Assembly: GCA_949288455.1 (NCBI GenBank)
Contig: CASEKF010000070.1
Span: 1-45,268 of the forward strand
DNA: 45,268 nucleotides
Direction of reading: 5' to 3'
DNA from: an uncultured bacterium
GTDB lineage: Bacteria > Vulcanimicrobiota > CADAWZ01
The notes beneath the pieces are model-generated. The model was not told the origin of the DNA. It saw only the letters and a list, made by a program, of their open reading frames with translations, and ran no database searches. Every line of letters begins with the position of its first letter. Position 1 is the stretch's first letter. Position numbers and translations under genes: made by a program. Shown here one piece after another: positions 26,315-34,081 of this stretch.

Positions 26315-26463
26315 AGGCGTTCCTCTATGCAAGTTAACTCATTCGGCCCTCTGAGGCGGGGATTAACCGCTTGAGCGTAGTACGGAGGCGATGTCGAACC
26401 TAAACCGGCCGTTCTTCGGGAGCTAAATGAAGCTCCCGCCTTTTGGGCTGAGAGGATGTCACT
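26315..26463 (+). ncRNA. Unassigned structured RNA candidate between dnaX and ybaB
   Basis: GC-rich stretch with nested pairing. Ends TCCTCT (26321-26326) and AGAGGA (26450-26455) pair, then CGGCCC (26344-26349) with GGGCTG (26445-26450 region). Inside are GCGG/CCGC (26357-26370) and a seven-pair hairpin GGGAGCT/AGCTCCC (26418-26435). No open frame. The place often holds SRP RNA in bacteria, but the GGAAG tetraloop motif of SRP RNA is absent, and I match it to no known riboswitch. It could be a ybaB leader or an independent RNA. Confidence 0.35.
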
Positions 26464-26490
26464 TAATAATAAGACAAGGAGATTTAAAAC

Positions 26491-26859
26491 ATGTCAAGAC
26501 AATTTAGGCGTCAGCAGCAAAAAAATTCTAAAAGCTCTGTTCCTTCAATGCCTAATTTAGGGGCTATGGGCAATCAAATGGGCAATATTATGAAAATGCA
26601 GGAGATGATTCAGGAGGATTTGGCTTCTAAAGTCGTAGAAGGAACGGCCGCAGGAAATATGATTAAAATTGAGATGAACGGCAGACAGGAAATTTTAAGC
26701 GTAAAGATAGATCCTTCAATTGTAAATCCCGAAGAAACGGATATGCTTGAAGATTTATTATTAGTCGCGTTTAAAGACGCTCTTTCTAAATCTCAAGAGC
26801 TTGGAATGGAGTCGATGAGTAAACTTACCGGCGGTTTACATATTCCCGGACTTTTTTAA
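26491..26859 (+). CDS. ybaB: YbaB/EbfC-family nucleoid-associated protein
   Basis: 122 residues. The YbaB core (about 30-120) is recognisable: MGNIMKMQEMIQEDLASKVVEGTAAGNMIKIEMNGRQEILSVKIDPSIV, then DMLEDLLLVAFKDALSKSQEL. Dimeric DNA-binding protein often linked to RecR function. The N-terminal tail (SRQFRRQQQKNSKSS) is basic and longer than usual. ATG with AAGGAG. recR begins three bases after the stop. Confidence 0.93.
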   Translation: MSRQFRRQQQKNSKSSVPSMPNLGAMGNQMGNIMKMQEMIQEDLASKVVEGTAAGNMIKIEMNGRQEILSVKIDPSIVNPEETDMLEDLLLVAFKDALSKSQELGMESMSKLTGGLHIPGLF

Positions 26860-26862
26860 AAT

Positions 26863-27462
26863 ATGATTTATTCCTTTGCAAAACCGGTCGAAAATTTAAT
26901 AAGAGAATTGATGAAACTTCCTTCCGTCGGCCCTAAATCGGCTCAAAGATTGGCGTTCCATTTTATAGAGAGGGATAAAACCGAAATCGAGACGCTTTGC
27001 CGGGCTTTGCGCGACGTAAAATATAAACTCAGAGTTTGTTCTGTCTGCGGCAATCTTTCCGAGGAGGAAGTTTGTCCCGTTTGCCGCGATTCGTCCAGAG
27101 ACAGAAGCATGATATGCGTAGTTTCTGACGTCGGAGATTTGACGGCTATAGAAAAAGCCGGAACATATAAAGGCTTATATCATGTTTTAGGCGGTCTTAT
27201 TTCTCCAATGGATGGAATAGGGCCGGAAGATTTGAATATAGATTCTTTAAAAAATCGCGTTTTAGCCGGGACGTCCGAATTGATTATCGCCACCAACCCT
27301 ACCGTTAACGGGGAAACCACCGCGCTTTATATCGCTCGAGCTTTTTCGGGAAGCGGAGTGAAAATCACCAGAATAGCTTACGGTCTGCCGGTCGGCTACT
27401 CCTTGGAATATGCTGACGAGATTACTTTATCCAGGGCTATAGCCGGTCGAAGAGAAATTTAA
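26863..27462 (+). CDS. recR: Recombination mediator RecR
   Basis: 199 residues, standard. Helix-hairpin-helix LMKLPSVGPKSAQRLAFHF, a Cys4 zinc finger (CSVCGNLSEEEVCPVC), and a Toprim domain with VVSDVGDLTAIEKAG and ATNPTVNGETTALYIA. With RecF/RecO it loads RecA at gaps. Overall the family's full set of motifs is present. Confidence 0.97.
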   Translation: MIYSFAKPVENLIRELMKLPSVGPKSAQRLAFHFIERDKTEIETLCRALRDVKYKLRVCSVCGNLSEEEVCPVCRDSSRDRSMICVVSDVGDLTAIEKAGTYKGLYHVLGGLISPMDGIGPEDLNIDSLKNRVLAGTSELIIATNPTVNGETTALYIARAFSGSGVKITRIAYGLPVGYSLEYADEITLSRAIAGRREI

Positions 27463-27484
27463 ATAAAAAAATATAATCTGCCTA

Positions 27485-27513
27485 TTGATTTTTTTATATG
27501 CCTTTGCTATAAT
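27485..27513 (+). promoter_or_regulatory. Promoter for tRNA-Pro
   Basis: TTGATT, 17 bases, perfect TATAAT. The tRNA begins 14 bases after the -10, as expected for a short leader. Confidence 0.8.
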
Positions 27514-27526
27514 AAGGAAAGTTTAG

Positions 27527-27602
27527 CGGGGTGTAGCTCAGCTTGGTTTAGAGCACTAGCATGGGGGGCTAGGGGTCGGAAGTTCGAATCTTCTCACTCC
27601 GA
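27527..27602 (+). tRNA. tRNA-Pro (GGG)
   Basis: Cloverleaf can be drawn by eye: acceptor CGGGGTG/CACTCCG (one G-U), D arm GCTC/GAGC, anticodon stem CTAGC/GCTAG with loop ATGGGGG (T33, anticodon GGG), and T arm GGAAG-TTCGAAT-CTTCT. The CGGGGTGTAGC start is typical of proline tRNAs. The discriminator is A and CCA is not encoded. It has its own promoter and a terminator. Confidence 0.93.
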
Positions 27603-27652
27603 TAAAAATAAAAAGAGTTTCAAAACGTTTTGAAACTCTTTTTATTTTTATC
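27601..27652. terminator. Bidirectional terminator after tRNA-Pro
   Basis: Perfect 52-base palindrome, core AAGAGTTTCAAAACGTTTTGAAACTCTT, flanked by A- and T-rich tracts that serve either strand. Confidence 0.85.
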
Positions 27653-27728
27653 GCGTCGTTCTTTTGCGTATTACGCTTTTTCGATATTTATAAACGTGTC
27701 ATTTTCCGTTTATGGTTTTAGGAACTTA

Positions 27729-27773
27729 TAAAATAACGCTTCGGGCTTTATAAAGCTCGAAGCGTTATTTTAT
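27729..27773. terminator. Terminator for gdhA
   Basis: AAAATAACGCTTCG ... CGAAGCGTTATTTT stem with a GCTTTATAAAGC core and T/A-rich ends, 34 bases beyond the gdhA stop. Confidence 0.8.
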
Positions 27774-27806
27774 ATTTATTTACGCGCCTTTTAGGCTAAT
27801 TGCGGC

Positions 27807-29081
27807 TTACGGGAATATGCCGCGTTCTTTAAATACTATCTCGAGTCTTGCGAGCGCTACGATATACGCCGCCGTTCTCCAGTCTACGTTATATTTTTCT
27901 GCGGCCGCTTTTACTCTCTGGTAGCCCGCTATTATTTTTTTGTAGAGTTTTGAGTCTACTTCTTCAAGATCCCAGAATTCGGAACGTTTGTTCTGAAGCC
28001 ATTCGAAATAGCTTACGATAACGCCTCCGGAATTGCATAGAACGTCCGGAATTAAATCTATTCCCTTTTCTTTTAGAATTTTATCTCCGTTGACGTCCGT
28101 AGGACCGTTCGCTCCTTCGGCGACCAGCTTGACTTTAAGTTTGCCGGTCGTTTCTTCCGTGAGCTGACCTTCCAGAGCAGCCGGAATAAAGATGTCGGCT
28201 TCGATCGACAGGAAGTCTTTGTCGTCTATTTTTTCGGTTCCGGGGAATCCTGCGACTCCTCTCTTTTCCGCGACGTAATCGGCTAATTTTTCGGCGTCGA
28301 TGCCGTTTTTGGAATATATTGTTCCGGTGTGATCCTGAACCGCGATCAGTTTAGCTCCATGTCTGGCTACCAGCTTCGCGCTCCAAGAGCCGACGTTGCC
28401 GTAGCCCTGAACGATGAAGGTAGCTTTTGAAAGATCAAAATTATGATCTTTTGCCCACTGCTCTATGCAGAAACATACTCCCTGACCCGTCGCTTTGTTT
28501 CTTCCTACGCTGCCTCCCGCTTCTATGGGTTTGCCGGTTACTACATGAACGGAAGCATGACGCATCTGCGGAGGAACCGTGGATTGGAAAGTGTCGAGTA
28601 TCCAAGCCATAATTTGCCCGTTCGTATTGACGTCAGGAGCCGGAATATCGTATTCCGGACCTATATTTGAGCCTAGCGCGTAAGCGAATCTTCTTGAAAT
28701 TCTTTCGAGTTCCGCCTGGGAATATTTGCTTGGATCTATTTGAATGCCGCCTTTGGCTCCTCCGTAGGGAATATCCGCTATAGCGGATTTCCAGGTCATC
28801 CAAGTTGCCAGAGCTCTTACTTCGTCAATATTGACGTTCGGGTGGAATCTGAGACCTCCTTTGTATGGGCCTAGAGCGTTGTTGTGCTGAACTCTGTAGC
28901 CCGTGAACATTTCAACTCTACCGTCGTCCATTTTTACGGGAAAATTGACGATGATTTCGTTTGTTGTCTTCGAAAGAATGGATCTTACGTCCGGATCGAG
29001 CTTCATAATATCCGCGGCGTTGTTAAACTGCCTAATGACATTTTGATAAACGCTGTGCTTTTCAGCTTTTGCTGCTGACAT
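27807..29081 (-). CDS. gdhA: Glutamate dehydrogenase
   Basis: 424 residues, typical of hexameric catabolic-type Glu dehydrogenases. Interconverts glutamate and 2-oxoglutarate plus ammonia with NAD(P). Seen: the substrate-site region GPYKGGLRFHP, the catalytic-Lys stretch PYGGAKGGI, DVNTNGQIMAWI, and a Rossmann motif VQGYGNVGSWSA in domain II. Start is ATG at 29081 with AAAGGAG eight bases upstream; an upstream GTG would add eight residues and is not preferred. Monocistronic, convergent with tRNA-Pro and divergent from the peptide-binding gene. It suits an amino-acid fermenter but is not diagnostic. Confidence 0.95.
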   Translation of the reverse strand: MSAAKAEKHSVYQNVIRQFNNAADIMKLDPDVRSILSKTTNEIIVNFPVKMDDGRVEMFTGYRVQHNNALGPYKGGLRFHPNVNIDEVRALATWMTWKSAIADIPYGGAKGGIQIDPSKYSQAELERISRRFAYALGSNIGPEYDIPAPDVNTNGQIMAWILDTFQSTVPPQMRHASVHVVTGKPIEAGGSVGRNKATGQGVCFCIEQWAKDHNFDLSKATFIVQGYGNVGSWSAKLVARHGAKLIAVQDHTGTIYSKNGIDAEKLADYVAEKRGVAGFPGTEKIDDKDFLSIEADIFIPAALEGQLTEETTGKLKVKLVAEGANGPTDVNGDKILKEKGIDLIPDVLCNSGGVIVSYFEWLQNKRSEFWDLEEVDSKLYKKIIAGYQRVKAAAEKYNVDWRTAAYIVALARLEIVFKERGIFP

Positions 29082-29420
29082 CCTAAAAACTCCTTTCCAA
29101 AACACTTTTTAGCGGTTTTTCCGCTTTTAAAAATTAAAATGTTGGCAAAAATACGCCCCGAAGCTTTTCCGAAAGGAGAGAATCAGGACGTTTTCAGCCA
29201 GGCTTTTAGTATTCTTCTCTACCGTTTTTTTTTATCCTTCTCCTTTGATTTTTCTTTTCTTAAGTCTTTTTTTGCCGCTTTTGCGTTTTGCCTTATATGT
29301 CTAATTGGCTTTATTTGGCGATATTTTTAGCGAATTTCAACGATATTAGATTTGGTTGAAGAAAAAGGAGAAGCTTTTCTATGGCAGGAATTTAAGCCGT
29401 CGTGAAAAAATGCTTTATTT
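29082..29420. other. Divergent intergenic region, no gene supported
   Basis: 339 bases between gdhA and the peptide-binding gene, including gdhA's AAAGGAG ribosome site. It contains a short hairpin (AGCGG/CCGCT, about 29111-29125) and a 63-codon open frame (29139-29330) with a hydrophobic C-terminus but no ribosome site, which I do not accept. Confidence 0.5.
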
Positions 29421-31034
29421 ATGTTTGATTTCATGTTTAACTTCGGCGTTTTTAAGCTGAGACGATGTATTTTTATACTTTTGGCCGCAGTATTTTTTTT
29501 AAGTCTTTCGGGATGTTCGAGGCCTGAGCCTCCGGGCGATATTTTAATATATGCCCTAAAGTCGGATCCGATTTTTCTGAATCCCGTATTAGCTTCCGAA
29601 ATTCCCTCTAAGACGGTTAATTCCGTTATTTTTGGGAGTCTGGTCAAATATGACGAAAATTTGGAGATAGCTCCGGATCTTGCCGTCTCTTGGCATTCCG
29701 ATCCTTCGGGCAAAATATGGACTTTTAATTTGCGCGAGGGAGTAAAGTGGCATGACGGCGCAGAGTTTACTTCCAAAGACGTCGTTTTTACTTTTGAAAA
29801 ACTTTTCGATCCTTCTTCCAATACTTTTAACAGAGGTCTTTTTACGGTAGATTCTAAGCCTTTGAAAGTATCGGCTAAGGATAGGCATACTATTGAAATA
29901 GAGCTGCCTAAGCCTTTCGCGCCTTTTATCTCGAATCTTCCTTCTTTAGGCATAATACCTGAACATCTGCTGAAGGGAAAAGATATAAACAGAGATCTTT
30001 TTAATTGGCATCCCGTTGGAACGGGCCCGTTCAAGTTTAAGGAATGGCAGAGCGGAGAGAAAGTTTACGTTGTGAAAAACGAGGATTATTACGGTTCCGC
30101 TCCTCTTTTGAAAGGTATAATGTTTAAGGTTATTCCTTCCGCGGAATCTCGGAGAATAGCTTTAATAACAGGCTCCGCGGATATCGGCGAGGTTTCTCCC
30201 GAAGATTTAAAAACTCTTGAGAAATACTCCCGTTTGAATATTTACAAGTGGGATCAATTTTTATATTGTTATATGGGATTCGATTTGTCAAATCCGTTAT
30301 TTTCCGACGCGAGACTTAGGAAAGCCATAAATTATTCGGTCGATAAAGACGGCATAATAAGAGCGGTCTTCAAAAATAACGCCGTTAGAGCGTTGGGGCC
30401 TATTTCTCCGGCTTCGGAATATTATTCCGAAGATTTGAATAAATACGACTGCGATCTTGCCGAATCCGAGAGGCTGTTAACTTTAGCCGGATGGAGCAAG
30501 GGTAGAGACGGCATTATGGCAAAAGACGGCGTTAGGCTCTCTTTTGAAACTTTATATCCTTCCGGGAACGCCGCTTTTGAAAAAGCGGCCGTATTTATGC
30601 AGGCTCAAATGAAAAAAGCGGGGATTGAAATGAGGCTAAAATCTATGGAATTTTCCGCCTTAATCGATCGGTGTTATCCCGGAAAATTTGAAGCGGTTAT
30701 TTTTGACTGGGCAGAAGGCGTAGATCCTGATTCGTATACCGTTTGGCATTCGTCTCAGCGCGGAGACGACGGAATGAATTTTATGTCTTACTCCAATGAT
30801 GAAGCAGACAGACTTTTAGAAAAAGGGAGGACAACATATAAAAAAAACGAAAGAAAAAGTATTTACGGCAGTTTTCAAAAAATTGTCGTCGAAGATTCGC
30901 CTTATCTGTTTTTATGGACTCCAAAGGGAATAGCCGCAGTTAACGAAAGAGTCTCCGGACTCTCTAAGCCCGGAGCGGCTGGACTTCTTCTGCAAGCTGA
31001 GAAAATCTATATAAAAGGAGATAAAAATGACTAA
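29421..31034 (+). CDS. ABC peptide/nickel-type substrate-binding lipoprotein (SBP family 5)
   Basis: 537 residues. The N-terminal signal ends in LSLSGC with lipidated Cys32, then a DppA/OppA-type fold: opening ALKSDPIFLNPVLASE, the conserved WTFNLREGVKWHDGAEFTSKDVVFTFE, later LPSLGIIPEHLL and WHPVGTGPFKFKEW. It captures oligopeptides or similar ligands for an ABC importer. No permease or ATPase gene is adjacent, so it is an orphan binding protein here. The start could also be the internal ATG at 29433. It overlaps the transaldolase-RpiB gene by eight bases, an unusual pairing. Confidence 0.88.
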   Translation: MFDFMFNFGVFKLRRCIFILLAAVFFLSLSGCSRPEPPGDILIYALKSDPIFLNPVLASEIPSKTVNSVIFGSLVKYDENLEIAPDLAVSWHSDPSGKIWTFNLREGVKWHDGAEFTSKDVVFTFEKLFDPSSNTFNRGLFTVDSKPLKVSAKDRHTIEIELPKPFAPFISNLPSLGIIPEHLLKGKDINRDLFNWHPVGTGPFKFKEWQSGEKVYVVKNEDYYGSAPLLKGIMFKVIPSAESRRIALITGSADIGEVSPEDLKTLEKYSRLNIYKWDQFLYCYMGFDLSNPLFSDARLRKAINYSVDKDGIIRAVFKNNAVRALGPISPASEYYSEDLNKYDCDLAESERLLTLAGWSKGRDGIMAKDGVRLSFETLYPSGNAAFEKAAVFMQAQMKKAGIEMRLKSMEFSALIDRCYPGKFEAVIFDWAEGVDPDSYTVWHSSQRGDDGMNFMSYSNDEADRLLEKGRTTYKKNERKSIYGSFQKIVVEDSPYLFLWTPKGIAAVNERVSGLSKPGAAGLLLQAEKIYIKGDKND

Positions 31035-32550
31035 ACTTGAAAAGTTGAAAAAAGCCGGACAAAGCCCTTGGCTGGATTTTATCAGCAAAAGGATTATTGA
31101 CGACGGCTCGCTTAAGAAGCTAATTGAACAAGGTCTTTCCGGGTTAACGTCAAATCCTTCGATTTTTGACAACGCCATCAGCAAAACCGACGACTATGAC
31201 GATGAAATAAGACGTCTTTCTCAGTCGGGAGCAAGCGCCTTCGAAATTTATGACGAGCTTACCGTTACGGATATTCAAAAAGCTGCCGATCTTTTTATGG
31301 AAACATATGAAAAAACGAACGGATCCGACGGTTACGTTAGTCTTGAGATAAATCCTAAACTGGCTAAAAATCTGGAGGAGACGATTAAAGAAGGCAAAAG
31401 GATTCACGCCAAAGTAAACAGACCTAATCTGATGTTGAAAGTTCCCGCGACCGAAGAATGTTTCGCGGCGATCAGAGAGTTTACGGCCTGCGGCATAAAC
31501 GTTAACGCCACGCTGATTTTTTCTCTCGAACAGTATGAAAAAACCGCTCTGTCGTATATACAGGGAATAAAAGAGGCTAAAGAGAAAGGGCTGGACGTTG
31601 CTAAGATTTATTCGGTAGCAAGCGTTTTCATAAGCCGTATAGACGTCGCGGTAGATAAACTGCTATCTGACGACGACGATCTTCGAGGAACTGCCGCGAT
31701 AGCGAACGCCGCTTTGATTTATAACCGTTTTAAAGAACTTTTCAAATCCTTTAAAGGCAATATTCAGCGGCCTCTTTGGGCTTCTACGAGCGTTAAGAAT
31801 CCCGATTACAGAGACGTTAAGTACATAGAAGAGTTAATAGCAAAGAATACGGTTAACACTATTCCTCTAAACGCTTTGGAGGCGTTTGTCGATCATGGCG
31901 AAATAATGCCTATGAGATATACGTATTCTCAGGCTATGGACGTCTTTAGAAAATTTGAAGATATGGAGATAAATATCGATAAAATTTGCGGCAAGCTTTT
32001 GGAAGACGGCATAGTTCTTTTTGAGAAGGCTTTCGAATCGCTTATGAAAAGTATAGACGATAAGGCCGCGGCTCTTAAGGATAAAGTTATCGCCATAGGC
32101 TCTGATCATGCCGGATTTCAGCTTAAATCTTTCATAGCCGGTTTTCTTATGTCGCTAGGATATAAAATCAACGATTTGGGAGCGTATTCTCAGGATATAA
32201 GCGTAGATTATCCCGATTTAGGGGAGGCTGTCGCTAAAGAAGTAGCCTCCGCAAGAGCCTGCCGCGGAATCGTAGTATGCGGATCGGGAATAGGAATATC
32301 TATCGCGGCCAATAAAGTTAGAGGCATACGCGCCGCTTTGGTTTCGGACGTAGAAGCGGCCGTTCTTTCAAGAAAGCATAATAACGCCAACGTTTTAGCG
32401 CTTGCGGGACGTCCTTATAATCCTGAAAGAGCCGCCGAAGCCGAAAAAATTATAAAGGCTTGGCTTTCGACAGACTTTGACGGCGGAAGACACCAGCAGA
32501 GATTAGACAAGATCAGCGCCATTGAGCAAAGACAGCTTTCAGGTTTATGA
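31027..32550 (+). CDS. Transaldolase-ribose-5-phosphate isomerase B fusion
   Basis: 507 residues in two enzymes. Residues 1-345 are a long-form transaldolase with the Schiff-base Lys138 in NLMLKVPAT and the GLTSNPSIF motif at about 38. Residues about 354-507 are RpiB/LacAB-type: VIAIGSDHAGFQLK, active Cys418 in GIVVCGSGIGISIAANK, then HNNANVLALAGR. The first moves a three-carbon unit between sugar phosphates, the second interconverts ribulose- and ribose-5-phosphate, so one chain covers two non-oxidative pentose phosphate steps. ATG with GGAG upstream. The linker is a short Lys-rich stretch. Transketolase is not in the window. Function of each half is well supported; the fusion is unusual. 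Confidence 0.92.
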   Translation: MTKLEKLKKAGQSPWLDFISKRIIDDGSLKKLIEQGLSGLTSNPSIFDNAISKTDDYDDEIRRLSQSGASAFEIYDELTVTDIQKAADLFMETYEKTNGSDGYVSLEINPKLAKNLEETIKEGKRIHAKVNRPNLMLKVPATEECFAAIREFTACGINVNATLIFSLEQYEKTALSYIQGIKEAKEKGLDVAKIYSVASVFISRIDVAVDKLLSDDDDLRGTAAIANAALIYNRFKELFKSFKGNIQRPLWASTSVKNPDYRDVKYIEELIAKNTVNTIPLNALEAFVDHGEIMPMRYTYSQAMDVFRKFEDMEINIDKICGKLLEDGIVLFEKAFESLMKSIDDKAAALKDKVIAIGSDHAGFQLKSFIAGFLMSLGYKINDLGAYSQDISVDYPDLGEAVAKEVASARACRGIVVCGSGIGISIAANKVRGIRAALVSDVEAAVLSRKHNNANVLALAGRPYNPERAAEAEKIIKAWLSTDFDGGRHQQRLDKISAIEQRQLSGL

Positions 32551-32621
32551 AAAGTTAGTTATTAACTATCATATTAAGAGTAAGTAAATTAACTAAGATG
32601 AATATAGTATAGGAGACAGTT

Positions 32622-33881
32622 ATGGAAGGTAGAAAACTTGCGATTCTGGTAGGGGGAGGTCCTGCTCCCGGAATCAATTCGGTTATAAGTTCGGTTACAA
32701 TAGAGGCTATAAAAAAAGGGGCCGCCGTAGTCGGTATTTACGACGGTTTTTCTCATCTTGAAAAACGCCATAAAAACGTCGAATTTCTCACTATCCCTAA
32801 AGTCAGCAGAATTCACATTACCGGCGGAAGTATTTTAAGAACTTCAAGAGCTAATCCCACCAAGAGCGAGGAAAAATTAAAAAACGTCGTTGAAATGTTG
32901 ACTGAGATGGAAGTGGATTACCTTGTGACCATAGGCGGAGACGATACGGCCTTTTCGGCGAGAAAGGTAGCCGAGTTCGCCGGTAAAATGGGATATGAGC
33001 TTAAATGCGTTCATGTGCCAAAAACAATCGATAATGATCTTCCTCTTCCGGCCGGAATAGACACGTTCGGATATGAGACCGCCAGATCTGAGGGATCCAG
33101 AATTATTTCCACTCTTATGGAGGACGCGCGCACTTCCGGAAGATGGTTTATCGTTACCGCGATGGGCCGCAAAGCCGGACATCTTGCGCTTGGCATAGGA
33201 AAGGCCGCGGGAGCTACTTTGACTTTAATTCCCGAGGAGTTTTTCTCATCCGGAAATCTTTCGATTGAATGCGTTATAGATTCCATCGCCGGCGCTGTCG
33301 TTAAGAGAAAAGCTGCCGGTTACGGGTACGGAGTCGCCGTAATTGCCGAAGGTTTCTTTGAATTTTTTAAGGAAGAGGACGTTCTAAATTATATAGGCAA
33401 GGAAATCGAAAGAGACGAGCATGGTCATATACGGCTCGCCGAAATTAATATAAGCGACGTGATAAAGTCGGGAGTTAAGCGTAAATTGGCAAAATTTGGA
33501 ATAACTCCCACGATCGTAGATCAAAAGTTGGGTTATGAACTCAGATGCGTGGCTCCATGTCCTTCGGATATCGAATACACCAGAAATTTAGGATATGCCG
33601 CCGTAGATTATTTAGCTCAGGGCGGTTCCGGAGTTATGATCACGATTCAGCATGACAGAATAACTCCTATGAATTTTGAGGAATTAGTGGATCCTGAAAC
33701 AGGCAAGACCAGGGTGAGGCTCGTGGATATTAATTCCATAGCTTTTACGATCGCGCAGGAATACATGATTCGACTCAAAAAGTCTGATTTTGCGGACGAC
33801 GAGAAACTTCTTAAATTAGCTAAGGCGGCTAATACTACGCCGGAAGAGTTCCGCAGGGAATTTGAGGATTGCGTTAGGTAG
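32622..33881 (+). CDS. 6-phosphofructokinase, PPi-type
   Basis: 419 residues, longer than the 320 of ordinary ATP enzymes. It opens LAILVGGGPAPGINSVISS. The diagnostic residues are those of PPi users: GGDDT (Asp107, Asp108) where ATP enzymes have GGDGS, and PKTIDND with Lys134 where they have PGTIDND. Also MGRKAGHLALGIG. It would reversibly phosphorylate fructose-6-phosphate with pyrophosphate and spare ATP. Cofactor use is inferred from these motifs and not certain. ATG after AGGAGA. A terminator follows. Confidence 0.88.
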   Translation: MEGRKLAILVGGGPAPGINSVISSVTIEAIKKGAAVVGIYDGFSHLEKRHKNVEFLTIPKVSRIHITGGSILRTSRANPTKSEEKLKNVVEMLTEMEVDYLVTIGGDDTAFSARKVAEFAGKMGYELKCVHVPKTIDNDLPLPAGIDTFGYETARSEGSRIISTLMEDARTSGRWFIVTAMGRKAGHLALGIGKAAGATLTLIPEEFFSSGNLSIECVIDSIAGAVVKRKAAGYGYGVAVIAEGFFEFFKEEDVLNYIGKEIERDEHGHIRLAEINISDVIKSGVKRKLAKFGITPTIVDQKLGYELRCVAPCPSDIEYTRNLGYAAVDYLAQGGSGVMITIQHDRITPMNFEELVDPETGKTRVRLVDINSIAFTIAQEYMIRLKKSDFADDEKLLKLAKAANTTPEEFRREFEDCVR

Positions 33882-33892
33882 AAATACGTTAA

Positions 33893-33928
33893 AACGGAGG
33901 GCGGTTAATCCGAACCTTCCGTTTTTTT
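33893..33928 (+). terminator. Terminator after phosphofructokinase
   Basis: Stem AACGGAGGG/CCTTCCGTT with inner CGG/CCG and a seven-T tail. Confidence 0.85.
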
Positions 33929-34081
33929 GTTGCAAGACGGCGTAATCGGCAAAACTTTAGACCGCATGAAAGAAAAAATGAAGCGGCGTAGAATAATATA
34001 TGATAGACTGACATACAAAGAGTTTTACTTGTTTTTGTGTCGGTCAAGTTATTTTTTATCAAGGAAGGTTTTTATTGCCAT

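Noticed and set aside
26315-26463. SRP RNA (ffs) between dnaX and ybaB
   Set aside because: The position is right, but the conserved GGAAG loop and flanking AGCAG/CAGG segments are missing.
29139-29330. 63-codon hydrophobic frame between gdhA and the peptide-binding gene
   Set aside because: No ribosome site; the hydrophobic stretch comes from T-rich intergenic DNA.
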